Source: Hyphomicrobiales bacterium (GTDB taxonomy: Bacteria; Pseudomonadota; Alphaproteobacteria; Rhizobiales; Rhizobiaceae). From it: a stretch of DNA of 64,000 nt. The DNA is taken from assembly GCA_002401155.1 (NCBI GenBank), contig NVSG01000002.1, forward strand, positions 531,462 through 595,461. The letters are read 5' to 3'. The notes beneath the pieces are model-generated. The model had not been told where the DNA came from. It saw nothing but the letters and a program-made list of their open reading frames with translations, and ran no database searches. Numbering within the stretch: the first letter of the stretch is position 1; each line of letters starts with the position of its first letter. Of this stretch, positions 51,784 through 61,414 are shown piece by piece. The translations under genes were made by a program, and so were the position numbers.

Positions 51784-51909
51784 TTTTATCCACTCCATTA
51801 CCAAAGTTTAACTCAGCGGTAAGGTGCATGTAACCTCGGAAATCCTATACACTGTTTCAGGATTTGCCGCCGTTCCGGTTTGGCAAGAAACAATATACAG
51901 GATCCAGAG

Positions 51910-53433
51910 ATGACGACCTCCAACAAATCTTTGACAATTCTCAAGCCTTTAAATCGCGTCCTTGCAGCAACAACAATCGCTGTGGGCATTGCCAGCATTG
52001 GTGCCTTAGGCGCTAGCCTGCTGCACACCAATCAGGCCAATGCCGAGCTTGTATCAGTCATTGCTCCTCAAACCCCAAGTTTTGCCGATGTGGTTGAAGC
52101 TGTTTCCCCCGCGGTTGTTAGTGTTCGGGTAGAAGCAAAACTTCAGCCTGCCAGCGATCACGGCAATTTCAGTTTTGACCGCCGCTTTGGTGAAGGTGGC
52201 AATCGTTACCGTGAATTCTTCCGTGACCGCGGTCAGGAGTTCGGTTTCAATCGGCCTAACAGACGTAACGACCGCCGTAATAAGCGTCCACGTCGTCGTT
52301 TCGGCATGTCTCAGGGCTCCGGCTTTTTTGTATCGGGCGATGGTTATATCGTCACCAATAATCACGTGATCGAAAATGGTGCAAAATTCACCATTGTGAT
52401 GAGTGACGGTACAGAAATGGAAGCGTCCCTCGTTGGCGCAGATGCCAGAACTGATCTTGCCGTATTAAAAGTCGAGAAGGCCGACAAGGAATACACCTTT
52501 GTGGAATTTGCTGCAAAACCTTCCCGCGTTGGCGACTGGGTTGTTGCTGTTGGTAACCCGTTCGGCCTTGGTGGCACAGTGACTGCAGGTATCATCTCGG
52601 CCAATGGTCGTGATATCGCCAGACGCCAATATGACGATTTCATCCAGATTGATGCAGCTGTCAATAAAGGTAATTCCGGCGGTCCGACTTTCAATCTCAG
52701 CGGGCAAGTCATTGGCGTGAACACCGCTATCTTCTCACCATCTGGCGGCAATGTGGGTATCGCATTTGCAATCCCTGCAAAAACAGCAAGCGTCATTGTT
52801 GATGATCTCATCGACGATGGCCACGTGGTTCGCGGTTGGCTCGGTGTGCGCATCCAGCCTGTAAGCAAGGATATCGCAGATTCCGTCGGGCTTGAAAAAG
52901 CCAGAGGCGCAATCGTTACCGATCCTCAGCCAGATAGCCCGGCTGAAAAAGCAGGCATTCGCTCCGGTGATATCATCACTGCGGTGGATGGGAAATCCGT
53001 AAAAGGCCCCAAGCAATTGGCCAAGTTGATCGGTTCCTTCACCCCCGACAGCAAGGTCAATCTTTCGATTTGGCGCGATGGCGAAGCAATGGAACTTGCC
53101 GTAACCCTCGGTAAATTGGCTGGTCCAAAAACCTTTGCGGCCGCCTCTGCACCAGATTTGAACGCTCTGGCAACACTCGGACTGGAACTTGAAACAGCGC
53201 CAGATGGTGCAGGTGTAGTTATCACTAACGTTGAACCCGGCAGCGATGCTGCACGCAAGGGCATGAAAACCGGAGATATCATCGCATCGGTAAACGGTGA
53301 AGATGTCACGCGCCCACAGGACGTTGTCAAAGTGGTCAAAGAAGCCAGTGATCTGGGCCGTAAAGCTGCCCTGTTTCAAGTGAAACGCGGCGACTCTTCG
53401 ACCTTCATCGCTGTGCCTATCACCAAAGGATAA
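51910..53433 (+). CDS. degP: DegP/HtrA-family periplasmic serine protease
   Basis: 507 residues from ATG 51910, preceded by AGGATC. An N-terminal membrane segment or signal, a long LA-like loop rich in Arg and Asn (RPNRRNDRRNKRPRRR, 115-130), the catalytic triad H152, D182 and S256 (GNSGGP), and two PDZ domains. It degrades or refolds damaged envelope proteins. The cytochrome c maturation operon lies directly upstream, an order I recall from rhizobia. Confidence 0.94.
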   Translation: MTTSNKSLTILKPLNRVLAATTIAVGIASIGALGASLLHTNQANAELVSVIAPQTPSFADVVEAVSPAVVSVRVEAKLQPASDHGNFSFDRRFGEGGNRYREFFRDRGQEFGFNRPNRRNDRRNKRPRRRFGMSQGSGFFVSGDGYIVTNNHVIENGAKFTIVMSDGTEMEASLVGADARTDLAVLKVEKADKEYTFVEFAAKPSRVGDWVVAVGNPFGLGGTVTAGIISANGRDIARRQYDDFIQIDAAVNKGNSGGPTFNLSGQVIGVNTAIFSPSGGNVGIAFAIPAKTASVIVDDLIDDGHVVRGWLGVRIQPVSKDIADSVGLEKARGAIVTDPQPDSPAEKAGIRSGDIITAVDGKSVKGPKQLAKLIGSFTPDSKVNLSIWRDGEAMELAVTLGKLAGPKTFAAASAPDLNALATLGLELETAPDGAGVVITNVEPGSDAARKGMKTGDIIASVNGEDVTRPQDVVKVVKEASDLGRKAALFQVKRGDSSTFIAVPITKG

Positions 53434-53477
53434 GCGATTTACTTAAATGTCACTCACGTGGCATGATGTGAATATGG

Positions 53478-53512
53478 AATCGGGCCTGTCTTTGCCGGGC
53501 CCGATTTCGTTT
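53478..53512 (+). terminator. Intrinsic terminator of degP
   Basis: AATCGGGCC (53478-53486) and GGCCCGATT (53498-53506) form a perfect 9-bp stem, followed by TCGTTTG. The weak T-run may permit some read-through into the response regulator gene. Confidence 0.7.
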
Positions 53513-53537
53513 GCGCATATCCAGTAGGAAAAATTAC

Positions 53538-54218
53538 ATGAAAATCCTGATTGTTGAAGATGATGCCGATGCCGCGTCTTTTCTGGTAAAGGCACTGGGC
53601 GAATCCGGCCATACTTCCGACCATGCAGCCGATGGTGAAACCGGTTATCATCTGGCCGAAAGCGGCAGTTATGACGTGATGATTGTCGACCGCATGCTTC
53701 CCGAGTTGGACGGCCTCAGCATGTTGAAAAAAATACGTGCCAATGACGACCAGACCCCGGCATTAATTTTGTCCGCACTGGGGCAGGTCGATGACCGCGT
53801 CGAAGGCCTGCGTTCCGGCGGCGATGATTATCTTACAAAGCCCTACGCTTTTTCTGAATTGCTGGCCCGGGTGGAAATCCTTTCCCGCCGCAAAGTGTCC
53901 GATGATGCAAGTACCAGCCTGAAGGTTGCCGATCTCGAACTCGATCGTCTTTCCCATAAAGTTACACGGGCGCAAACCGCAATATTATTGCAGCCGAGAG
54001 AATATCGCCTGCTCGAATATTTGATGCAGAACGCCGAAAAAGTGGTCACCCGAACCATGCTTTTGGAAAAGGTATGGGACTATCATTTCGACCCTCAGAC
54101 CAACGTCATCGATGTGCACATTTCCCGGTTGCGGGCAAAAATCGATAAGGATTTCGATGTCCAACTGCTCCATACCATTCGCGGGTCGGGCTATATGCTG
54201 AGAGCTGAAAACGGTTAG
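53538..54218 (+). CDS. OmpR-family response regulator
   Basis: 226 residues from ATG 53538 with AGGAAAA upstream. Phosphoacceptor D51 in IVDRMLPELDG, K in YLTKPYAF; winged helix with LLQPREYRLLEYLM and the end IRGSGYMLRA. Four bases before its kinase. The pair lies between degP and glnE; its role is unknown, and a CopR/CusR-like type is suggested by general similarity only. Confidence 0.9.
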   Translation: MKILIVEDDADAASFLVKALGESGHTSDHAADGETGYHLAESGSYDVMIVDRMLPELDGLSMLKKIRANDDQTPALILSALGQVDDRVEGLRSGGDDYLTKPYAFSELLARVEILSRRKVSDDASTSLKVADLELDRLSHKVTRAQTAILLQPREYRLLEYLMQNAEKVVTRTMLLEKVWDYHFDPQTNVIDVHISRLRAKIDKDFDVQLLHTIRGSGYMLRAENG

Positions 54219-54222
54219 TCGA

Positions 54223-55611
54223 ATGAAAGGCGTTCGTTCCCTTCTAAAAACCACAGCGATCAGGCTTTCCCTGATCTACGCCTCGATTTTTGGTCTGCTG
54301 GCGGTCGCCATAATTTTCTATATGACCGGCAGCACGATTAAGATTTTCGAAGCTCAGATTGAAACCTCCATCAATGCGGAAGTTCTCGAACTGGAGCAGG
54401 TATTCATTGCTGGTGGCGTCAACCGGTTGGTTGTTGAGATGGAGCGGAGGTCACGTGGACCCGGCGCAAATCTGTACATCGTTACAAACCCGGCAGGCGT
54501 GATCATTGCCGGCAATGTGGCAAATATTCAAAGCGGTGTTCTCGATCAGGTCGGCTGGACCGGTAAACCGTTTCAATATTCAAAATTCAACAATACCCAG
54601 AGCAACAAATACCTCGCAATCGCCCGTGTGGTGGAAATAAGCAACGGCATGCACTTTCTGATTGGTCGTGATATTTCCCAGAGCGAAACATTCGGCAAAG
54701 TCGTTAAGCGTGCCCTGATATTCTCCCTCGTTGCCATGGTCGTGCTTGGTTTGGCGACATGGTTCTTCGTCGGTAGACGCGCACTCAAACGCATCGATAT
54801 GGTTTCCAAATCCACCAACAGAATCTTGGCCGGTGACCGCAGCGAACGTCTCCCGCTGTCTGGTGGCGGCGATGAATTCGATCGGCTCTCCAGCGGCATG
54901 AACGATATGCTCGATCAAATCAATCATCTGGATAAAGGACTGAAGCAGGTCTCCGACAACATCGCCCATGATTTAAAAACACCGATCACCAGATTACGTA
55001 ATAAAGCAGAAACCGCTTTGACTGGCAAAATGACCGCCGCCAATGGTCGCAAAGCTTTGGCAAGCGTTGTTGAAGAATGCGACATTTTGATCAAAACCTT
55101 TGATGCATTGCTGATGATCGCGCGGGTGGAATCAGGTTCCACTACCGCGAAATTCACCCGGTTAAACCTCTCCAAAATTCTCGTAGATATAGTCGAGCTT
55201 TACGAGCCTCTTGCCGAGGAGAGCGTTCTCGATTTTAAGACCGATATCGCGGTCGATATCATGGTCTCGGGAAACCGGGAATTGCTCTCTCAGGCCATGG
55301 CGAATTTGATCGACAATGCGATGAAATATTCCACCAAGAAAAAGGGTGAGCAAACATCCATTCAAATCAGTTTGCAAAGAAATTCAAAAGGCGCGCTTAT
55401 TTCTGTTTCCGACAATGGCCCGGGCATCCCGGAAGATAAGCGCGACCATGTGATGAAACGCTTCACCCGTTTGGAAAAAAGCAGAACCAGACCCGGCAAT
55501 GGCTTGGGGCTAAGTCTCGTTAAAGCCGTGGTGCAATTGCACAAGGGAACGATTGTTCTGGGAGACAACCAGCCGGGCCTTGTGGTAACGATGAGTTTCC
55601 CTACCATCTAG
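54223..55611 (+). CDS. Sensor histidine kinase with HAMP domain
   Basis: 462 residues. Helix 1 (LSLIYASIFGLLAVAIIFYM), a periplasmic sensor of about 120 residues, helix 2 (RALIFSLVAMVVLGLATWFFV), HAMP, the phosphoacceptor histidine near 249 in NIAHDLKTPITRL, and the ATPase domain (NLIDNAMKY, SDNGPGIP, GNGLGLSL). Partner of the preceding regulator. Signal unknown. Confidence 0.92.
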   Translation: MKGVRSLLKTTAIRLSLIYASIFGLLAVAIIFYMTGSTIKIFEAQIETSINAEVLELEQVFIAGGVNRLVVEMERRSRGPGANLYIVTNPAGVIIAGNVANIQSGVLDQVGWTGKPFQYSKFNNTQSNKYLAIARVVEISNGMHFLIGRDISQSETFGKVVKRALIFSLVAMVVLGLATWFFVGRRALKRIDMVSKSTNRILAGDRSERLPLSGGGDEFDRLSSGMNDMLDQINHLDKGLKQVSDNIAHDLKTPITRLRNKAETALTGKMTAANGRKALASVVEECDILIKTFDALLMIARVESGSTTAKFTRLNLSKILVDIVELYEPLAEESVLDFKTDIAVDIMVSGNRELLSQAMANLIDNAMKYSTKKKGEQTSIQISLQRNSKGALISVSDNGPGIPEDKRDHVMKRFTRLEKSRTRPGNGLGLSLVKAVVQLHKGTIVLGDNQPGLVVTMSFPTI

Positions 55612-55620
55612 GAAGCCAAA

Positions 55621-58557
55621 ATGCCCGGCACCAGTGCTGAAATGATTGCCACGCTACCAAAGCAGATATTGCCGCTCAATGAGCAGCGTGCACAGGAATT
55701 GCTTGCCGAGTTTTTAGAATGTGCAAGTGAAGCCAATCTGGATGCTACGAAAGAAATCATTGAAAGCAACAAAGCGCTGGGAGAATTTTTCGGAGCGGTG
55801 TTTGACCTCTCGTCCTATTTGCGCGATTGCGCTTTTTCTAATCCGCTGCATCTGCAAAATTGCCTGACGCAATCATTTTCAAAAACCATCGATGACACTT
55901 TGTCCGCCACCAAAATTATGGGGGTAGGGGCGATCAATGAAGCCGAGTTGATGGCAGGTCTAAGGAACAATAAAAAACAGGTCGCGCTGTTATGCGGACT
56001 GGCAGATTTGGGAGGTTGGCTGCACCCTTCAAAAATCACCCGCATCCTTTCTCAATTTGCTGATGCAAGCTTGAACGCCACTTTGGATTTCATTCTTTTG
56101 CAGATGGAGAAATCGGGTAAGCTGGAACTATTCGATAGCACTCGTCCGCAATATCAATCGGGGTTGATCGTGTTAGCCATGGGCAAACACGGCGGCTGGG
56201 AACTGAACTATTCCAGCGACATCGATATCGTCCTTTTCTTTGATGATCGCGCAGAAATCAAAATCATTGGCACCGATCCAACTACGCTGTTCGGACGCCT
56301 GGCCCGCCAATTGGTGAAGATCATGCAGGAGCGCACGTCCGATGGCTATGTCTTCCGCACCGATCTCCGCCTGCGCCCTGATCCAGCCTCCACCCCGCCA
56401 GTAATTCCTCTGGAAGCGGCGCTGAATTATTACGAAGCCTACGGTCAGAACTGGGAGCGCGCTGCGTTCATCAAGGCGCGTCCCGCTGCTGGTGATATCG
56501 AGGCGGGGAAGGCTTTTTTGAAAGAACTTTCTCCCTTCATCTGGCGTAAATATCTGGATTACGCCGCGATACAAGATGTGCATTCGATCAAGCGACAAAT
56601 CCATTCCCATAAAGGCCACGGAAAAATCGCGGTCAATGGCCACAACATCAAACTGGGTCGTGGCGGCATTCGGGAAATTGAATTTTTCGTCCAGACTCAG
56701 CAATTGATCGCCGGTGGACGCATCACCGAATTGCGAGAATTGCAAACCCTTAGCGGCCTGAAAATTCTGGCTGACCTCGGCTGGATCACCGAAGAGGCGA
56801 GGGAAGAACTGGCCGAAGCATATTGGTATCTGCGCGATGTGGAACATCGCTTGCAAATGGTGTCCGACGAACAAACCCACACTCTGCCGGTTGAAGACGA
56901 TGAACTTCTGCGCATCGCATTGATGATGGGAAACAACACCTTGGGGGAGTTCTCCGACCAATTGCTCAAAACCATGCGCACCGTTGAACGACATTATTCC
57001 GAGCTGTTTGAAGGGGAGGAGAAGTTATCGGGCGAGGGAGGGAATCTCGTTTTTACCGGCGATGACGACGATCCCGGAACTGTAACGAGTTTGCAGAATT
57101 TGGGGTTTTCGCGACCATCCGACATTATCAGGATCATCCGCGCATGGCACACCGGACGCTATGCAGCGTTGCAGACAGTGCAGGCGCGTGAGCTTGTAAC
57201 GACGTTGCTCCCGGGGCTCCTGCGCCAACTGGCAGAAGGTGGGCGACCTGACGAAGCGCTGATCAGGTTTGATCGGTTCATCTCCGGTCTGCCGGCCGGA
57301 ATACAATTATTTTCGCTTTTAAATTCTAATCCTAAGTTGATGAGAATCCTGTTGCAAATTTTAGGCACGGCTCCGCGGCTGGCGGAAATCATTACTCGCA
57401 AACCCCATATATTTGACGGCCTACTTGATCCAAATTTTGGAGAGGTTTTACCGAACCGGGAGACTCTCTCCGAACAACTAACTTTGTCGTTGTTGCGAGC
57501 ACCCGGTTACGAAATGGCTCTGGATGCAGCACGCTTGTTTGCCGCAGAACAAAAATTTCTGATTGGTGTCTTGTTATTCGACGGGTCGATTTCCGCAACG
57601 GATGCTGGGCATGCTTTCACCGCCTTGGCCGAGGTGCTGATTGAAAAAATGGTTGATCTGGTCTCCCATGAGTTCCAGCAGAAACACGGCAAGGTGGCGA
57701 GCAGCTATATCTGTATTCTCGGCATGGGCAAGCTCGGCAGTGCTGAACTGACGACTGGTTCCGATCTCGATTTGATCCTACTCTATGATCACGATGAAAA
57801 GGTCGAGAAGTCAGACGGGCCAAAACCTTTATACGTGTCCGAATATTTTATCCGCTTCACCCAAAGACTGGTGACAGCCATGAGCGCCCCCACTGCGGAG
57901 GGCGTTCTCTATGAGCTGGATTTCCGCTTGCGTCCGTCAGGAAATGCCGGACCGTTGGCAACCCATATTAGTTCTTTCATCAAGTACCAGACCAACGATG
58001 CGTGGACATGGGAAGCACTGGCTTTGACCCGCGCCAGACCAATAGCAGGGGATGCAAAATTTTGCGACACAGTTGCAAAAGAGGTCACGGCACTCAATGG
58101 ACGCGACAGGGACAACAAGGCCGTTCGCGCCGATGTATTAAAGATGCGCGAAGCAATCGAAGCGGAAAAAGGCACGGACAATCCATGGAGCATAAAGGCT
58201 GCCAAGGGCGGTCTTATCGATATTGAGTTTCTTGCCCAATGGAGCATTTTGGCTCGTGATGGTGACATGGAAACCGATCTGCAATCCACCCAATCAATGC
58301 TCGAAACTGCGCCGGACGATCTGCTGCAAAGCGAAGACAGAACGACTTTAAAAGAGGCCCATCTGTTCTACGGCAAAGTGCAGCAATTAACACGCATCTG
58401 TCTGGCCGAGGAATTTGTTCCTGAAAATGCGCCGCCCGGTCTGGTAAAGGCAATCTGCGCCACATTGGATGTTCCCGACATTTCGATGGCGGAAGCGCAG
58501 TTGAATGAAACAAGATTACAAGTGCGCGCGATTTTTGAAAAGGTGCTATCCGTATAA
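55621..58557 (+). CDS. glnE: Bifunctional glutamine synthetase adenylyltransferase/deadenylase
   Basis: 978 residues, normal length. Two nucleotidyltransferase domains: the N-terminal adenylyl-removing half with MGKHGGWELNYSSDIDIVLFF and the C-terminal adenylylating half with MGKLGSAELTTGSDLDLILLY; a PII-sensing region lies between, each half followed by a helical GlnD-like domain. It adjusts glutamine synthetase activity to nitrogen supply. Nine bases after the kinase gene. Confidence 0.96.
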   Translation: MPGTSAEMIATLPKQILPLNEQRAQELLAEFLECASEANLDATKEIIESNKALGEFFGAVFDLSSYLRDCAFSNPLHLQNCLTQSFSKTIDDTLSATKIMGVGAINEAELMAGLRNNKKQVALLCGLADLGGWLHPSKITRILSQFADASLNATLDFILLQMEKSGKLELFDSTRPQYQSGLIVLAMGKHGGWELNYSSDIDIVLFFDDRAEIKIIGTDPTTLFGRLARQLVKIMQERTSDGYVFRTDLRLRPDPASTPPVIPLEAALNYYEAYGQNWERAAFIKARPAAGDIEAGKAFLKELSPFIWRKYLDYAAIQDVHSIKRQIHSHKGHGKIAVNGHNIKLGRGGIREIEFFVQTQQLIAGGRITELRELQTLSGLKILADLGWITEEAREELAEAYWYLRDVEHRLQMVSDEQTHTLPVEDDELLRIALMMGNNTLGEFSDQLLKTMRTVERHYSELFEGEEKLSGEGGNLVFTGDDDDPGTVTSLQNLGFSRPSDIIRIIRAWHTGRYAALQTVQARELVTTLLPGLLRQLAEGGRPDEALIRFDRFISGLPAGIQLFSLLNSNPKLMRILLQILGTAPRLAEIITRKPHIFDGLLDPNFGEVLPNRETLSEQLTLSLLRAPGYEMALDAARLFAAEQKFLIGVLLFDGSISATDAGHAFTALAEVLIEKMVDLVSHEFQQKHGKVASSYICILGMGKLGSAELTTGSDLDLILLYDHDEKVEKSDGPKPLYVSEYFIRFTQRLVTAMSAPTAEGVLYELDFRLRPSGNAGPLATHISSFIKYQTNDAWTWEALALTRARPIAGDAKFCDTVAKEVTALNGRDRDNKAVRADVLKMREAIEAEKGTDNPWSIKAAKGGLIDIEFLAQWSILARDGDMETDLQSTQSMLETAPDDLLQSEDRTTLKEAHLFYGKVQQLTRICLAEEFVPENAPPGLVKAICATLDVPDISMAEAQLNETRLQVRAIFEKVLSV

Positions 58558-58572
58558 CTCCCTTGCGCAATT

Positions 58573-58747
58573 CCCTCCGTATCCACCACGCCGCAGGCGG
58601 GAGCGAAGAGCGACCGGCGCTAACGCGCCGTCCATGCGGAGGGCCCAAGCATCATATCGAAGATATGCAACAAGAAAGCTTGGATACGCCCGTGAGAACA
58701 AACAAAGCTCACCCGCAGGGTGAGTTATATGCCGTGAGAACAAACAA
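58573..58747. repeat. Hairpin-rich intergenic element with a 15-bp direct repeat
   Basis: Between glnE and the PleC-like gene: CCCTCCG...CGGAGGG arms (58573-58579 and 58637-58643), a hairpin CGGCGC-TAAC-GCGCCG (58615-58630), CATATC-GAA-GATATG (58653-58667), CTCACCC-GCA-GGGTGAG (58708-58724), and two copies of CGTGAGAACAAACAA (58691 and 58733). It resembles a palindromic repeat unit; a search for further copies is needed since none is in this window. Confidence 0.5.
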
Positions 58748-58752
58748 TACCC

Positions 58753-58780
58753 AAAAAAATGCCCCGGTGTTAACCGGGGC
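58753..58780 (-). terminator. Intrinsic terminator of the PleC-like kinase gene
   Basis: GCCCCGGT-GTTA-ACCGGGGC with a seven-base T-run on the minus strand (AAAAAAA on the plus strand at 58753-58759). It ends the minus-strand transcript 61 bases after the stop. Confidence 0.9.
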
Positions 58781-58841
58781 GTTCAAGTTAGCAGGGTAGT
58801 GAAACCAGATATCTGGTAAAGAATATCTGGCAGGTCGACGC

Positions 58842-61217
58842 CTAGGCGTCACTTTCCTCGGGAGGAAACTCGTTGCCATTGCGAATGGCCGGATTAATTG
58901 GCATCCGTAACGATACGATTGTTCCCTTGCCCAGAACTGATCTGATTTTCATGGCTCCCCCATGTAACTCTGCCAGCGATCTGGAGATCGCCAGACCAAG
59001 CCCGGAGCCGGTATGACTTTTAGTAAACTGGTTTTGCACCTGTTCGAATGGGCGGCCCAGTTTCTTTAAATCCTCTTTTGAAATTCCAACGCCCTTATCT
59101 TCAATCGAAAGTACGACGCTGTTCGCCACGCGCCGCGCCCGAACCGTGATACGCCCGCCCGGATCGCTGAATTTCACCGCGTTGGAAAGTAGATTAAGCA
59201 GGATTTGCTTGAAGGCCCGTTTGTCCGCGATGAGGTCGAGTTTTGAAGAGATTTTATGGATGATTTCAATGTTCTTATCGGCGGATAATTGAGAAATAAT
59301 CGGTAAGGTTTCTTCAATCACTGTGTTTAAATTGAACTCTTCATAATCAAGCGTGATACGCCCGGCTTCAATTTTTGACATGTCCAGAACGTCATTGATC
59401 ATTTTCAAAAGAAACGATCCACTGCTATGAATATCGCGGCAATATTCAGAGTATTTATCCGAGCCAAGCGGGCCGAACATTTCCTCGTTCATGATCTCGG
59501 AAAAGCCAATAATCGCATTGAGGGGCGTGCGCAGTTCGTGTGAGATGTTTGCGAGAAATTCAGATTTCGTCTGGTTAGCAGCCTCGGCCCGATTTTTCTC
59601 CTTGGCATATTTCTCTGCCAATTCCACAAGCTGGCCGGCCTGAATTTCAAGTTTCTGACGCGATTTTTGCAAATCAGAAACAGTAGCCATCAGTCGCCGT
59701 TCAGACTCCATCAGCTTTGCTTCATGCAGCTTGATGCCGGTAATATCTGTACCAACAGAAACAAAGCCACCATCCTTGGTGCGCCGTTCGTTGATTTGCA
59801 ACCAGCGCCCATCTTCAAGCTGGGCTTCAATGGTTCTTGAGCCTTCTTTTGAGTTGAATCCCTGCACCATCTGATTGGCAATATTGGGCGAGCGTGCAGC
59901 ACTCATGACCTCGTCATAGCTCATGCCGGAGATTGTGGTTTCCGGGTTCAGCCCATGCAATTGTTGATATTTAGTGTTGCAGGTTACCAGATTTTTGGAT
60001 GAATCCCACAACACAAATGCCTCGGACAGACTCTCAATCGCATCATGTAGGCGCATGTCTTTTCTGCGCCCTTCGCTTTTAAGATCGTGCTGTTCAGTTG
60101 TATCGACAGCCAGTCCGATCAAATGCGGATCGCCATTGTCGTTGATAATCATTTCGGCGCGTGCCCGCATCCATATCCAGTATCCATCCGTATGACGCAT
60201 ACGGAATTCCTGATCGATGCTGGTCTGGTTGTTTTCCAACACCTGATTGGCGAGATAATAAAGGTCAAGATCTCCAGGGTGAATGAGCTGTGACACCTCG
60301 GAGAACCCCATCACATCATCGCGTGGATCCAACCCCAAAAGGATGTACATGGACGATGACCAATAGATGTTTCCCCGTGCCAAATCCCAGTCCCACAATC
60401 CGCCTCTGCCGCGCATCATCGCTGTATCAAAGCGGTTCTGGATGACATTGTTGAGCACATCAGCTTCGCGTGCCCGTGCACTCTGGGCAAAATAGGCATA
60501 AAGAATGATCAGCAAAATGCTGGAAGTGCCGACAAATAAAGTCACATTGATTGAAAGAGATTTACGCCATTTCGCCACCAGTTTTTCAATCGGCTGAACA
60601 ATCGTCACACCGCCCAACGGCAAATCCAGCACTCTGTGAACGCCGATGGCATCACTGCCATTGATGGATCTGATCGGCTGACTTTGCGCGACTTTCCCCA
60701 ATGTGATTAGAAGAGCAGCATCGCCAATCACTGTTTCCAGTGCTTTGGAATGGAGGTCCGGCGTATGGGGAGCGGTCGCAACGATAACGCCGTATCGGTC
60801 GGTAACTGTCACGAGCCTGTTGTCGCCGAGATAGCGCGATGGAACGATATCGGACAAAAGGTTTTGCAATTCATTCAGCGAAATTTTGTCAGAATGATCC
60901 TTCGTGGCCGTATGCAATTTTTCGTGCACCAGCTCGGAGATAAAATGCAATTCACTGTCAGCATTGCTCAACGCAACAGAATATTGCTCGCTAAGCGCCA
61001 TCCACCGGGCAACACCCAGCAGCACCAGAAACAATACGATCAACACAGGAACCAGACGCCGCAGAGGTGTCTCGGACTTTAACAGGCGCTCATAGGCGGG
61101 GTGGCTTAATTGCCGGGCATAGCCGACAATAGAACCAGACGAAATCGTACCGTCTTCTCCCGAAAACAGTGCAAACTTCCCTCGTGTCTCTTCGTGCGAT
61201 ACACTGGGTTGCCCCAT
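58842..61217 (-). CDS. pleC: PAS-domain sensor histidine kinase, PleC-like
   Basis: 791 residues from ATG 61217, which follows GGAGATC; the track start 61286 lacks a signal. Two membrane helices (VPVLIVLFLVLLGVARWM and VTLFVGTSSILLIILYAYF) flank a periplasmic domain; two PAS domains follow (around GRGGLWDWDLARGNIYWS and WDSSKNLVTCNTKY), then a coiled coil, the phosphoacceptor near H560 in NISHELRTPLNAIIGFSEIM, and the ATPase domain. In Sinorhizobium the kinase gene beside glnE is the PleC homologue as I recall it; PleC controls DivK and thereby CtrA. The family is certain; the name PleC is less so. Confidence 0.8.
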   Translation of the reverse strand: MGQPSVSHEETRGKFALFSGEDGTISSGSIVGYARQLSHPAYERLLKSETPLRRLVPVLIVLFLVLLGVARWMALSEQYSVALSNADSELHFISELVHEKLHTATKDHSDKISLNELQNLLSDIVPSRYLGDNRLVTVTDRYGVIVATAPHTPDLHSKALETVIGDAALLITLGKVAQSQPIRSINGSDAIGVHRVLDLPLGGVTIVQPIEKLVAKWRKSLSINVTLFVGTSSILLIILYAYFAQSARAREADVLNNVIQNRFDTAMMRGRGGLWDWDLARGNIYWSSSMYILLGLDPRDDVMGFSEVSQLIHPGDLDLYYLANQVLENNQTSIDQEFRMRHTDGYWIWMRARAEMIINDNGDPHLIGLAVDTTEQHDLKSEGRRKDMRLHDAIESLSEAFVLWDSSKNLVTCNTKYQQLHGLNPETTISGMSYDEVMSAARSPNIANQMVQGFNSKEGSRTIEAQLEDGRWLQINERRTKDGGFVSVGTDITGIKLHEAKLMESERRLMATVSDLQKSRQKLEIQAGQLVELAEKYAKEKNRAEAANQTKSEFLANISHELRTPLNAIIGFSEIMNEEMFGPLGSDKYSEYCRDIHSSGSFLLKMINDVLDMSKIEAGRITLDYEEFNLNTVIEETLPIISQLSADKNIEIIHKISSKLDLIADKRAFKQILLNLLSNAVKFSDPGGRITVRARRVANSVVLSIEDKGVGISKEDLKKLGRPFEQVQNQFTKSHTGSGLGLAISRSLAELHGGAMKIRSVLGKGTIVSLRMPINPAIRNGNEFPPEESDA

Positions 61218-61414
61218 GCCTGATCTCCAAAAATGCCGCTTAATTGTGGTCGAACAGATGATCGAATCGCCACCATATGAATCCACGCGAATCGCCTTGT
61301 CCAGCGGTATTTTGAAAATTGTCGATTGTTAAAAAAACTTTTACACAAAAAATTTGGCGAACGAATTAAGTCTGTTTTTTGTTAGCCGACTTAAACCCTT
61401 GATACAGAATCGTT

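Noticed and set aside
52735-53379. 214-codon minus-strand ORF
   Set aside because: Shadow of the degP PDZ region.
56173-56994. 273-codon minus-strand ORF
   Set aside because: Shadow of glnE.
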